Positions 25,180-36,514 of a stretch of 64,000 nt of DNA are shown piece after piece (position 1 is the stretch's first letter; the number at the start of each line of letters is the position of its first letter). The position numbers and the translations under genes were made by a program. The notes below the pieces were generated by a model. The model searched no databases and was not told where the DNA came from. It saw only the letters and a program-made list of their open reading frames with translations. Source of the stretch: Epiperipatus broadwayi (Eukaryota; Onychophora; Udeonychophora; Euonychophora; Peripatidae); NCBI GenBank assembly GCA_028023455.1, contig JAQFVV010012424.1, positions 850,001-914,000 on the forward strand, in the 5' to 3' direction.

Positions 25180-25565
25180 TATGTTGTTTTTATTATAAAC
25201 ATTCCATCTAAGTTTAATTTTAGACTAATTTTATTTATTATGTTTTTATCTTGCATTTTTATTTTGACAAAGGTATTTTAATAGTAATTTCTATATCCTG
25301 ATTATCAATCTTTATTATGTTTTTAAACCATGGAACATTAATCTTTTTAATATTTATCTTTAGTTCTACTGTTTTTACCTAATAAATCTTGCAACATTTC
25401 TTCAAGTTCTGAAGCATTATTTGTAAAATCGACTATATTAGCAAAATTTAGATAACTTAAATAATTTCAATATATTCTCTTAACTTTTCATATTAATCCA
25501 CAAAGTACTTCTTGTAAAACTACTATAAAAAGTTTTGATGATAGAAATCAATCTGTCATATATCC
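25180..25565 (-). mobile_element. RTE fragment, 5' part of the split copy
   Basis: Continues the RTE alignment after the foldback insertion: TTATTATGTTTTTATCTT, TTTTGACAAAGGTATTT, AATATTTATCTTTAGTTCTAC and CATTATTTGTAAAATCGACT correspond in order to 40.73-41.07 kb. Nearly all reading frames are destroyed. Confidence 0.65.
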
Positions 25566-26305
25566 TTATCAGTGCTAATCTTCTTAGGGTCATTATATAA
25601 TTTAATCATTGCTGTTATTTTCTGAGTCATTACCTTGATGGTACAAAGCTTTAATCACTGTGGAAATAATTATAGAATCAAATGTATCTGTAGAACTCAA
25701 AAGTATAATGGTAATTCATATTTAGTAGTTCTTTGTAAAAATTAGGATGACAATATCACAAGATCAAATAATATGTTTTACATGCTGGATATATCTACTA
25801 TTCATCTCACGTCTTAATTGGATTGGACATATGAAACAAGAAAATGATAAATAACTTCCTAAAAAAGAATTTCATGAGAAACTTGATCATCCATTTTTGT
25901 GGAAGATGCAGATTCCTTTTACATTATAAAAATTTTCTCAAAGCCACTTTCAAGAAATGAAATGTTAATTGCTTTCATTATGAAGATGTGGCTGAGAACA
26001 GAATACAGTGGGGAGCTACAATTAACCAAGATATTGCAGTGTTTCGAGAAAAAAAAAGCATGCTGCAGAAGTTGAATGCATTACAAAATGTCATATAAAC
26101 AGAGTCATGGATCAATTCATTCTATATATGAATAAATTTATGACTTATAGATTGATTTGTATAGTCATTTTTTGGTCTTTCTTTTTCTTGGAATTGAAGT
26201 AGCAATAATATCATTTGCAAATAATTGCTATTAACAATTTACCAGATAGTTAATATAAAAAAAATTATGTTTATAAGATTAAAAATTTTTTTTTTTCTAT
26301 TTTAG

Positions 26306-26356
26306 AACACACGCATCAAACAAGGAGAAGAAAGAGATCAAGAAAAAGAATTAGAG
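26306..26356 (+). CDS. NAA35: NAA35 exon e
   Basis: A 51 nt exon (17 codons, phase 0 at both ends) encoding NTRIKQGEERDQEKELE. It matches human STRSRQGEERDPEVELE. A long T tract then TTTTAG precedes it, and GAG|GTAATA follows. It is separated from exon d by about 8 kb of repeat-rich intron. It is highly charged and probably forms a linker on the surface of the helical subunit (inference from the NatC fold). Confidence 0.92.
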
Positions 26357-26739
26357 GTAATAAAATAATAAGTAAATTTTTATGTTATTGAAATTGCAAT
26401 ATATTTGTTATTACTTTATTATTATGATCTTCATTCTAATATCAGAGAAAATGTGAGAGGGCTTCATATTTGCTTACAAATTATTTTATCTGATGTATAT
26501 CATGGATCAAGGTGCCTTTTTTGATTGGAATAATCTTTATCAGTAAAATATATTAATATAAATAAGTATAAATATGGATTTTTGGATGATTGCAAATATT
26601 ATTTTAGAATGAGAATAATCACTTAATAAAATAGACAATTTTTAATACAACAGTAAATCACAAATATAGTTATAAATTATATATCCAAATAATTTTAACA
26701 AACCCATAAATAAACTACGGTTTATCAAATATGTAAGGT

Positions 26740-26830
26740 GATATTATGACAATTCACAATTTGCATTTCCAAAGAATTATTTAAATAAACTTGCAGATAA
26801 CAAGTGTATTTTTTTGAGGACTCTGACTTG
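26740..26830. repeat. Fragment of the CCAAAGAATCAT MITE family
   Basis: Only one arm is seen (CACAATTTGCATTTCCAAAG, then AACTTGCAGATAA). No inverted partner was found nearby. Confidence 0.45.
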
Positions 26831-26966
26831 TTAATTATTGTAATAACATTTGCAAACTTATAATCCAAGACGTTTGTCAAAACATGTCAAATATTGTAAC
26901 AATTGATTAATTCAAACTTATAAATGAATAAATAGCTAGTCACCCATATTAATATACAGAAAAAAA

Positions 26967-27855
26967 CAGGCAAAACTCTCCATACAGTAGTGCCACCCTG
27001 TGCCTACCAGAGTAATCAATGGATGCCGGAAGGCTTGTGCATAAAATCCCCATCTAGGGTCTATCCCCAGACTAATTTCTGGCTTGTGGCCTTCTTCAGT
27101 GAGGAGTCTTGGATTTGAGAGGACTGCACCTAGATCTTAGGATCTAATGCAATCCTCCAGCAGCTATCTTTTATCTCTACTTAACTACAAAACTATAAGA
27201 ATGAAATTGAAAACACAATAATATTTTCACAGGGTGGCACTACTGTATGGAGAGTTTTGCCTGTTTAATAAGTTATGTGCTAGCATAAGAGATGGTGATC
27301 ATGTGATGTTTAGTAGTTTAACACCAATCCTGCCTAATAGGATAGTGGTGGCTATAGTTGTTAAAGAGTCAATGATACCAAAATGTATGGGTGCTGAACT
27401 GAGTTCAGAACCATATGACTATATAAGCTATTGAGCTTAGATTGAAAATATTATTATGTTTTCAATTTCATTCTCAAAGTTTTGTAATTAAGTAGAGATA
27501 AAAGGTGGCTTCTGGAGGGTTGCATTAGATCCTAAGATCTAGGTGCAGTGCTCTCAGATCCAACGCTCCTCACTGATGAAGGCCACAAGCCAGAAACTAG
27601 TTTGGGGATATTGGATGAGTAGGCACTGGATGGGGATTTTACGCACAAGCTTTCTGGCATCCATTGATTACTCTGGTTGACATAGAGTGGCACTACTGTA
27701 TGAAGAGTTTTGCCTGTTGGCTAACAGGTTAATCTGAGCATAGCTGCTGAGAGATTCCTGACTCCGTTTAAGGAGAAGTCACAGTGCTTCACATGCATCA
27801 CATCACACCTGTTTAATAACAGTTATGTGCTAGCATAAGAAATGGTGATCATGTG
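26967..27855 (-). mobile_element. Foldback family copy C (889 bp), composite
   Basis: Flanked by ATACAGAAAAAAA at 26954-26966 and 27856-27868, a perfect 13 bp duplication. It starts CAGGCAAAACTCTCC and ends GGTGATCATGTG. The internal GGAGAGTTTTGCCTG end-motif also occurs near 27250 and the related GAAGAGTTTTGCCTG near 27710, giving inverted arms around 26970-27230 and 27480-27718. An 89 bp foreign insert lies at 27719-27807. Confidence 0.85.
27719..27807 (+). mobile_element. Short LINE-tail-like insert inside foldback copy C
   Basis: An 89 bp segment flanked by CCTGTT on both sides (27713-27718, 27808-27813). It interrupts the expected family sequence GTTTTGCCTGTTTAATAAC. It matches, inverted, the sequence at 57991-58067 just beyond the zinc-knuckle ORF of the minus-strand LINE (shared GGCTAACAGG, GAGAGATTCCTGACTCCGTT and TCACATCA). 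The likely explanation is a 5'-truncated insertion of that LINE's 3' end. Confidence 0.6.
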
Positions 27856-27868
27856 ATACAGAAAAAAA

Positions 27869-30154
27869 GTAATCATTTCGACACTATACAATATTTTATT
27901 TCAGAACAGGGATCTCATTAGCTAGCTCTCAAAAAGATGACACTAAAATGAAAGTACATATTTCTGCTAGAGCTATGGTAATGATTTACTATATTAATAA
28001 AGAACTCGAATACATAATATTTCACTGCAGAATTGGACAGAGGGATAAATATAAATTAGAAAAAGAAATGTTGAGCAAGATTAAGAAATATTAGTAAATT
28101 CTGGAGATGAAATTATCTTTTCTACTTGTCTAGCAACTAATACTTTGGCTTTTAAGACTCATAAATGAAAACAAAGGACAAAGTGAAAAGGGCATCCAAG
28201 TAAAAGATTAATCTCAACATTATTTTGTTCTTAGATGTTGATGGAAAAATGATATCCATAATGCACTCAATTTTTGTAAAGATCAATGAATATTACACAA
28301 CTGTGAATTACATAATTTGTAAGTCATATGCTTAATTCAATTGCACTCTTTATTGTTCTAATCTAAATCAATTTTTAAATTATCAAATATTTTTGTGAAA
28401 ATATTTTGTGATTTAAGAATTATAGTTTATAATTTAGAGTCTACAAAATAAAATTCCCATTTCTTTTTTCTCTCTCTTTTTTTTTCTGTTTATGCTTATT
28501 TTATATTAATGAAATAGGTTATTGAGAAATTGTAAGTAGATTCTAAAAAGGAATTTTAAAATTTGGTTGATAAGAAGAAAATAGATTACACATAAATGGC
28601 TGTTATTATTAATTCAACTATTTAGAAATTTTTATAGATAATTTAAAGGACATAGCTGCAGTATTGACAGGGAATTGGTAGTGAAACTATTGCCATTGAG
28701 TAAATAAAAAAAAAGGTAATGGTATGTTAGCTGACAACCTGTACTGACAAACATATCAATACCTAAAAAAATTTAATAAATTTTTACTTGAGTCTCATTA
28801 ATAGCAAGTAGAATATCAAGTCAGTAGTTGATATCATTCCAAACATTAATAAATATTTTTAGTTTGAAGAACACTAATGACTCGTCAACACAATGTTTTA
28901 ATTCACTTCTTTAAACATACATTGTTTTTTGTAGTGCCATTAACTCTGCGGAGGTCACAATTGATCTGAGAGATACAAACTCTTTTCTTAAATATTGTTA
29001 AATATATAGAGGGCACAACTATCTGTGCCTTTGTATATAACTAATATTAAAGCCTTAACATTTAAGCCATCCTTTTGGATCTAACACATTTAGTACGTGA
29101 ATTTAATTGAATTTGGTAAAAGTAATGAAAAAAAAAGAAGTTAGAAACAATTTGTTAGTTTTAACTAAATGTATTTTGTTTTAGCGAGCAACTGATATAA
29201 TAGGAACATATTGAAATATGAGGATTACAGAATAATTCCATATACACGTATAGTATTTGTAGTGGGATTTTGATCACATGATTTTATATAGAGTAATAGA
29301 TCAAAATCTAAAAAGGCTACAAGAAGTGTATTTGAAGTTTTTATATTTTTAAGATACAGTATTAAGAAAAAAAATGAGCAGGATTGAATTTTTTTCATTA
29401 ATCTTGAAAATGAATTAAGTTACTTGGATATTTTAAAAAGAAGTAAATTGAAGCAAGAGAAGACAATTATGGAATTAGTGAGGGGTAATTTATTACATTT
29501 AATGATAGCTTTCATAAGAGATTGTATATAAATATAATTGTAAGATAGGTCTGTTTATGTGCATATTTAATATTTAATCTGATGAAATTTTAATATATTA
29601 ATATTGTTATAAAAAGATGGAGTTTACAGTGAAAGAAGTATCAGTGAATGGAATTACTAATTTTTTAGTCATACTTATAAATAATCTTGAACTTTTCAAT
29701 TTGAATAAATAGGATGAAGAGTATTACTCGGAAGGAAGCTTTCAAATAGTTTAATGCTATTAAATATATATGAAATGATTATGAAAATAGATATTGTGAT
29801 GAGCAAACTTAGAGAAAGAAATATGCTTGTGGGCCTTTGAAGTTAAGAAAATTAAATTTGGCATATAAACATTTATGGAGAAAAGCCTAGATGGCTGGAA
29901 ACTTTGAAAAGAGAGTTTGGAGAAAATGAAAAAATTAAACTGGTTCAATAAAATTAGGATAAGTTGAGAAAAAAGGATATTTACTTGTTGGGGTGGGGGG
30001 GGATAAGGAATTGACTGAGAGGAATTGAGAGCTGTTGTGATGGCTGAGAAATCATCACAAACAGTTTTAAGGAACAGATTAGGCTTGAAGAGAACATAAG
30101 ATTTCATGAAATTGTCTGCTTTTCACTTCTGTTGAGAATTTTTCTACATCTATG
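27869..30154. other. Intron sequence with possible unrecognised retroelement debris
   Basis: Broken frames such as ELEYIIFHCRIGQRDKYKLE (about 28.0 kb) and EKPRWLETLKREFGENEKIK (about 29.88 kb, plus strand) look like decayed coding sequence, but I cannot assign them. Confidence 0.3.
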
Positions 30155-30162
30155 GATTAGAC

Positions 30163-31030
30163 CAGTGGTGCCCAACCTCTAACTTGACGCGAGCCAGTTG
30201 AGAATTTAAAAAAATTTGGGGAGCCACAATTATATATTACATTTTTCATATTACATTTATAAACATGGTACTTGGGTACTAAACCTGCAATGTAGGGAGA
30301 TAGGTGGGGGGGATGGCCTATTCACATTGGTATCAATCCGCCGTTTCTAATGTGGCCAAAATAATGTGTACACGGATCTTTCTCGATGAAAACATCAATT
30401 ATACAGCAAAATATATATGTGTACACGAATCTATCTCGATAAAAACAACTATTTACAGCACTAAACATCAATATATATATACAGCAAAATATATACGTGT
30501 ACACGGATAAAAACAACTGTTTACAGCACTAAACATCGATATATACAGCAAAATATATACGTGTACATGGATCTATCTCGATAAAAACTATTTCCAGCAC
30601 TAAACACAATATATATACAGCACCAAACCAAACGTCTACAAGGATCTTTCTCGATAAAAACAACAATATATACAAGAGCACTAAACACAATATATATATA
30701 TATAGTACCAAACCAAACATGTACAGCAAAAAAAGAAAATGGTGTAATATGTTAAAAAGAAAAAAAAATGTAAATACATTTTATTTATTAAAAATTTGGT
30801 AACATACATATAAATTACAATTACAGGAAAAATATATTTTATTTAATGTGAAACCTGACGCTGCATATCGTTATTGTTTGTATTGTAAAAATGTTTATTT
30901 TTTAGTGTGTGCATGTGCCATCAAGGAACATAAAATATTTTATCAATTTTTTTGAAGAGTGCAATTCGAGCCACATTAAACAGTTACGCGAGCCACATGT
31001 GACTCGCGAGCTACGGGTTGGGCATCCCTG
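30163..31030 (+). mobile_element. Non-autonomous hAT element, 868 bp, different family
   Basis: Perfect 8 bp duplication GATTAGAC (30155-30162, 31031-31038). Termini CAGTGGTGCCCAACC and GGTTGGGCATCCCTG are inverted repeats, followed inward by GCGAGCCA and its complement. The interior includes a minisatellite (30369-30724) in place of a transposase. ORFs called over the minisatellite are spurious. It lies about 235 bp upstream of NAA35 exon f. Confidence 0.92.
30369..30724 (+). repeat. Minisatellite inside the 868 bp hAT element
   Basis: About five units of 52-85 bp, each with CACGGATCT(A/T)TCTCGATAAA, an ACAGCACTAAACA segment and an ATATATAC/GTGTA end. Unit length varies by loss of the middle part. 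Confidence 0.75.
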
Positions 31031-31266
31031 GATTAGACTCTTTTTGCAGCAATCTGATTCATTTTATTCTAATCATGAGAAATTCTCTTATTATTTTGGA
31101 CTTCTACATGGTGTTCCCCAGAGTTTTTTAATTTCATCTTTTAATCATGGAAACCATCCCACAAGACACTTACACATATCAAATTTTAAGAGCTGTATTT
31201 TACTTCTTTTATTATTGCAATATTATTTACTACAAAATACATTTTTTTTTATTTTAAAAATTGTAG

Positions 31267-31350
31267 CATGAAGAAGCGCAAGCACTTTACAGTCGGATTA
31301 AATTTGTTCGTCTTTTTTTCCAAGTCTTGATGGCCTTTCATAAGAGAGAA
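31267..31350 (+). CDS. NAA35: NAA35 exon f
   Basis: An 84 nt exon (28 codons, phase 0 at both ends) encoding HEEAQALYSRIKFVRLFFQV then LMAFHKRE. It corresponds to human HQQCLAVFSRVKFTRVLLTV then LIAFTKKE. The acceptor is TTGTAG and the donor is GAA|GTAAGA. Only about 235 bp separate it from the 3' end of the 868 bp hAT element upstream. Confidence 0.93.
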
Positions 31351-31628
31351 GTAAGATTTATTAATATGTCAATTATAGTTTTTTTTTTACTTATTTATTC
31401 TTACGCTTGGTGTAATTATGTGTGTAAATGTGTTCATGTAATTATTTAAATTCGCACTCACACATTCATATATATATCTAATGCAAGAAATCCAAAATAT
31501 AACTGAATATATTGATTACTTTAATAAATATTTGTTTCAACTTATCTTCAGTATTTTTTATGATTTCAATCAGTATTTCAATATTTTTTTGTTACTGATT
31601 TAAATCAATGGTTTCTTTATCAATTATT

Positions 31629-31740
31629 AACACCCTGCTTGGTTTACTATAATGGTGGACTCTGGAACTAAAAGTCCATGGTAGCTCTATTCCATCACTT
31701 TTGGTGCTCGAACTTCTTATGAACTCCCAAGCAATAAAGC
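31629..31740 (+). repeat. Dispersed repeat, copy 1 of an inverted pair
   Basis: CACCCTGCTTGGTTTACTAT...GGACTC...TCCATGG...CCATCACTT...TTCTTATGAACTCCCAAGC. The complement lies at 41965-42080. Confidence 0.6.
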
Positions 31741-32474
31741 ATTTGATTAATTTATTTATCAGTTGATCATAATAATTTTTTAAGAAACGTAACTACTATA
31801 TTTCTTCATCTTTGCAAAAATTAAAGTGATTAAAACACTCTTTCAGGACCCCATTGATTATTATCTTACATAGTAAATTATTAACTTCTTTACTACAAAT
31901 TTTGTCACTAAAGTGATATTCCTAATAATCCTTCAAGTGGGAAAATAGTAATCTAAAGTAAGCTGCTTATTACAAGATAACATTTTTATATAAGATAATA
32001 TTCAAAAATTAAATATACTGTAGGAAATAATAGCAATATTAGGAGTCTACTGTTCAAGAATAAGTGATCAATTTTATAAGAGTAATCATTGAAATATAAT
32101 TTGTTATAGTAGTCATTTATCCTCCATTGTATTATATGAAGCTATTTTCATACACAATAGAAATAAAATATTGTCAATGGGATTATTAATCAAGCAAAGA
32201 GGTAAATACAAGCACACTTATTGTAAATGAAGTGGAACAAAAAAAAAAAAAAAATTAGCAGTGTAATTATTACCTTAGTTTTTTCTTTAATTCATAATCA
32301 AAGAATATGGAAAAAAATTGAATTAAACAGAATTACTATAATGTAACAATTTTCTTTTCTCTTTACTTTTTATTTAGTTGTACTTTATTTATATATGTAC
32401 ATATTCTAATGATTTTAACAAGCCTGTAAATAATTTATGGTTTATTAATTATGTAATGGGTGATAATATAAATT

Positions 32475-32780
32475 TGTTCACGGAACAACTAAATTCAAAA
32501 ACTTTACTATGATAATTCACAAACTAGATCACCAAAGAATCATTTAAGTGAACTTGCAAATAATGCCCATCTTTTCTTATATCAATACCAATTTATTTGT
32601 CAGATAAATGAACTAATATCTACTTTTATCTAACCTCCTGTTAATATCTAATTATAAATCGATTGGCATTGGTATAAGAAAAGGATGGCATTATTTGAAA
32701 ATTCATTTACATGATTCTTTGGGATCTGGCTTTTGTGTTATAATAATGTTTTCAAACTTGATTGTTCCATGAATAAGTAT
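32475..32780. mobile_element. Inverted-repeat MITE, family marked by CCAAAGAATCATTTAA
   Basis: Left arm from GTTCACGGAACAACTAA through CACCAAAGAATCATTTAAGT to TTTTCTTATATCAATACC; right arm is its inverted copy, ending TTGTTCCATGAATAAG. Related partial copies occur at 12690-13075, 19360-19512 and 26740-26830. Confidence 0.7.
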
Positions 32781-32834
32781 ATATATTTGTACTTATATAC
32801 ATATAAATATATTAAATTTAAGCGTAAACAGATA

Positions 32835-33091
32835 ATATAATAACGTGAAAGCTAAACACCTTCAAACAGATACGCTTTAAAAATGCTTAAGTGACAGCCA
32901 ATCAGATGGAATAATGGCATCACATGGGGCTCCAAGTTCTAAAACACAAGCCACATCTTTTTCTAATAGTTCTGGCTTGTGTTTTAGAACTTGGAGTCCC
33001 ATGTGATGCCATTATTCCATCTGATTGGCTGTCACTTAAGCATTTTTAAAGCGTATCTGTTTGAAGGTGTTTAGCTTTCACGTTATTATAT
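32835..33091. mobile_element. Near-perfect 257 bp foldback (hairpin) MITE
   Basis: 119 bp arms (32835-32953, 32973-33091) around a 19-base spacer. The arms appear to differ at only one or two positions, for example GGGGCTCC against GGGACTCC. Outer ends ATATAATAACGTG. The near-identity of the arms means a recent insertion or gene-conversion-like maintenance. The exact target duplication is unclear. Confidence 0.85.
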
Positions 33092-33096
33092 ACATA

Positions 33097-33600
33097 TATT
33101 AAATAACCTCAATATTTCCGCACATTCTTTTTAAAATGATATAAATAAAGATACAATAAAAGACAAATGACCTCCAAGATGCATTTTTTGTTGAACCAGC
33201 ACTCATCAGTTGGCTCAGGTCACCATCTCACATATATATCTCTTATTATATGAAGAGTATTTATCAATAGTAAATCGTTACATTTTGATCTACAAGTATC
33301 AAACTGTCTCCACATCTTTGACACCCCCCATTTCATATGAGTACAGTAGTGATTATCACTAATTATTTACTAAACTAGAGATAGTCTCTAGCACACATAA
33401 ACTTTAAACCTGTTAAAGATTAGAATATTTGATTTTTTTAATTAAGCACACACATACAAAGTTATTCACATTTCTATTTCCCATGTGTAATATTTTTATA
33501 AATATATTAAATAACCTTGATACTTCCACTCATTATTTTAAAATCGTATAAATAAAGGTACAATAAAATAAAAGACAAATGACCCCCAAGATGAAGTCAT
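33097..33600 (+). repeat. Pair of about 100 bp direct repeats
   Basis: 33097-33190 and about 33500-33597 share TATTAAATAACCT, AAATAAAG(A/G)TACAATAAAA and GACAAATGACC(T/C)CCAAGATG. They lie directly after the 257 bp hairpin MITE. Confidence 0.6.
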
Positions 33601-34096
33601 CACTCATTAATAATAAATATACACATATGCATTATATAATTAGCTATGACATTATATATATTTTAACTTTTATTTTTAATCAAATTAAGCATGTTTTTTA
33701 ATATTTATAGATGGTAATCAGTTATTGATGCATAGTGTTTCAAATTTCTAGAAATAGGGATTTCTATTTTTGTTTTTATTTCTTTAGTTTATAACAAATA
33801 AGTTGGATCTATTTTCTTTAGTTTATACCATATCAAAATTGATTAGAATTGTGAACTATGGAATTATCTTACATAGATCAGCACAGTTAGAAATGTTGCA
33901 TTCTAAAAGTTAACAAAAATACTATCTTTGTGTATTACTGAGATTTTTTTTTAAATAAAAACAATAATAATTAATTAAATATTAATTATTTAGCTTATAA
34001 TAGGATCAAAAATTTATTGAATATAAGTATTAACAAATTTTAAAATATCATCTGCATAATTTTTTTCTTCAAAAGTAGTTGATAGTTTTCCATATA

Positions 34097-36007
34097 TATA
34101 AATGAATACACCAAACTTCTTTTTAAAAATTTGTTTCTTATATGATTATTATAAAAATAAAGTAACACACCAACGTTTAGACTATTTTATAATATAGTCT
34201 TTTTCAAATATTAAATACAAATATTTAATAATAAATATAAAATATCACATATTCCAAACAAATCCAAAAACATTAAAAAAAATTATTAAAAAATTATCTT
34301 TATCTCAACATCTTTTCTATTACAAACAATCTCAAAACTTTATCATTTTTTTTTACATTTATATAGCCATCCAAAAATAACTTAAAATCATTTAATTAAC
34401 AAATCTATTATTTTCTCTTTTCTTTTTTTTTCTATTAGCATTCTATTTAATTCAGGTTTAATTTCACTTATGTAAATTCCTTCCTTTATTATTCTTTCAT
34501 GGTATGACTTTATACATTCTAAAGGTTTTATTTCAAAATTTTTATGTTTAAATTTATTTATATGATTATAAATAGAATTTTTATCACTTAAATGCTGTTT
34601 TAATTTAGTTTCTAATTTATTTTTTGTAGTCCCAACATCTCTATATTATTTTTAAAACCATTCAAACATTTTATTATGTAAACTGAATTCATAATCTCTA
34701 AATTATTACATTCCCTATTATTAATTAAAAAATAAACTTTTTTTCTTTTTATAAATAGGATAAATGAAAACATTTTTTATTAATCATTTTAAACAATTTT
34801 CTAACTTTAACAAACAAATCTTTTGATATATTGAAATTACCTTTTTATTCTTATTTAATCTTATTCTATTCTTTATTTTATCAATATTTTTATTAGAAAA
34901 TAAACCTTTAATAATATCTCTATTTATAAAACACTCATGCTTTATCATATTAACATAATTTAATTAACATAATTTAATTGTTCTAAGAATTTTATTATTA
35001 ATAATATTTATTTTACTATGATTATCAATATCTGATATCCAATTATTTAATAATCCAAAAAAAAAAAAAATGTTTTCTTTCTATACACAGAAGTTTTTAT
35101 TATATCATTACTATTATTACCAATTTTTTTAATAATCTTAATATCCATATATTCAATAACATTAATATTTTCTTTTTCTATAGTAAATTTAGTTTTGTCC
35201 TCTTTACTATTAATATATTTTAAAAAATTATCTGTCTTTTATTACTGTTAAATACCATAAAATAATCATTAACATACATTACAAATTGTACATATATACT
35301 CCTGCCAAAAAAATACTTAGACTATTACACATACTTAAACCTTCTATTTGTTTATAAAAGTTATCCCCATATTTAAAAATATGATCCCTACAGCAAATCA
35401 CTATCTCATATAAATGAAAACCTTATATTTTTAATTTGACCCCTTTATCTTTTATATATCTATAATATTATTAATAGCAACCTCTGGATCAATATTCGTA
35501 TACATATTAACTATATCTAGTTTTACAAAAAACAAATTTTTAAAAACTTTATTATCTAAAAAATCCCTTAATTTACTAATAAATTGTGTAGAATTATTAA
35601 CACAGTTTTGATCATATAAATCCATTTTGAAATATTACTTTTTATAATAAGTATTACAACTACTAATATTTGGTCTCATTGGAATTCCTGGTTTATGAAT
35701 TTTTAATCCATAAATTTTTGCACATTTTATATCCATTTTTTTTAATTTAAACATATCTGATTTTTCCATATAATCTTTTTCATTCATCACTGTTAATATT
35801 TTATTAATTTTTTTTATTCATTAACATACTTTCATCTTTATTAATTTTTTCAAAACACTTCTCCTCTAAAAAAGTTGAACATTTTTTTATTATATTCATT
35901 TTTATTTAAAATAACTACACTTGATGTTTTATCACCCTTTAAAAATAATAAGTCACTATATTTATCATGTATATTTCTAATAATATTCCATTCATTATAC
36001 TTATAAT
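34097..36007 (-). mobile_element. Penelope-like element, minus strand, 5'-truncated and decayed
   Basis: Minus-strand reading, with frameshifts: SDLLFLKGDKTSSVVILNKN (near 35.9 kb, the conserved DKxxxVVILN motif), AKIYGLKIHKPGIPMRPNIS (35.7 kb, the YGLPKIHKPG box), VKLDIVNMYTNIDPEVAI (35.5 kb, DVVxxYTN palm motif), then Y.Q.EGLSM and YVNDYF where YVDD is expected. The C-terminal INKFKHKNFEIKPLECIKSY near 34.5-34.6 kb is typical of the region at the end of the GIY-YIG endonuclease. The combination identifies the Penelope-like class. It joins a plus-strand copy head-to-head at about 36007. Confidence 0.8.
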
Positions 36008-36514
36008 TATTAAAACAGCATTTAAGTGATAAAAATTCTGCTATTTATAATCATATGAATAAATTTAAACATAAAGATTTTGAAATAAAATCTTTAAAAT
36101 ACATAAAGTCATATAATGAAAGAAAAATAAAGGAAGGAATTTACATTAGTGAAATTAAATCTGAATTAAATAGAATGCTAATAGAGAAGAAAAAAGAAAA
36201 TAATAGATTTGTTAATTAAATGTTTTTAGGGTATTTTTGGATGTTCTATATAAATGTAAAAAAATTTGAAAAAGTTTTGAGATTGTTTGTAATAGAAAAG
36301 GTGTTGAGGTAAAGAGAACTTTTTAGTATTTTTTTAATGTTTTTGAATTTGTTTGGAATATGAGATATTTTATACTTATTATTATATATTATTTTTCAGT
36401 ATTCCTTGAAAAAGACTATATTATAAAATAGTCGAAACATTGATGTGTTATTTTATTTTTATAATAGTCATATAAAAACAAGTTTTTTAAAAAAAGCTTG
36501 GTGTATTCATTTAT
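36008..36514 (+). mobile_element. Penelope-like element, plus-strand 3' end joined head-to-head
   Basis: An inverted copy of 34097-34640. It encodes LSDKNSAIYNHMNKFKHKDF and continues to MLIEKKKENNRFVN before a stop, then the same 3' region. Together the two copies make terminal inverted repeats of about 0.5 kb. It is better preserved than the minus copy in the C-terminal frame. Confidence 0.75.
36397..36445 (+). ncRNA. Hammerhead-ribozyme-like relic in the Penelope terminal region
   Basis: CTTGAAAAA, then a stem GACTAT (36414-36419) / ATAGTC (36428-36433) with an 8-base loop, then GAAAC (36434-36438). Minimal hammerhead ribozymes reported in Penelope-like elements have CTGANGA, a short stem, then GAAAC. 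The CTGANGA core is degraded here. The inverted partner at 34.18-34.22 kb has TAAAC in place of GAAAC. Probably inactive. Confidence 0.35.

Noticed and set aside
27234-27434. 66-codon ORF in foldback copy C
   Set aside because: Repeat sequence; the matching stretch in other copies does not keep the frame.
29760-30107. 115-codon minus-strand ORF
   Set aside because: The plus strand of the same region shows more coding-like debris; the ORF has no motif.
30304-30729. Overlapping ORFs on both strands in the hAT element
   Set aside because: They are readings of a minisatellite.
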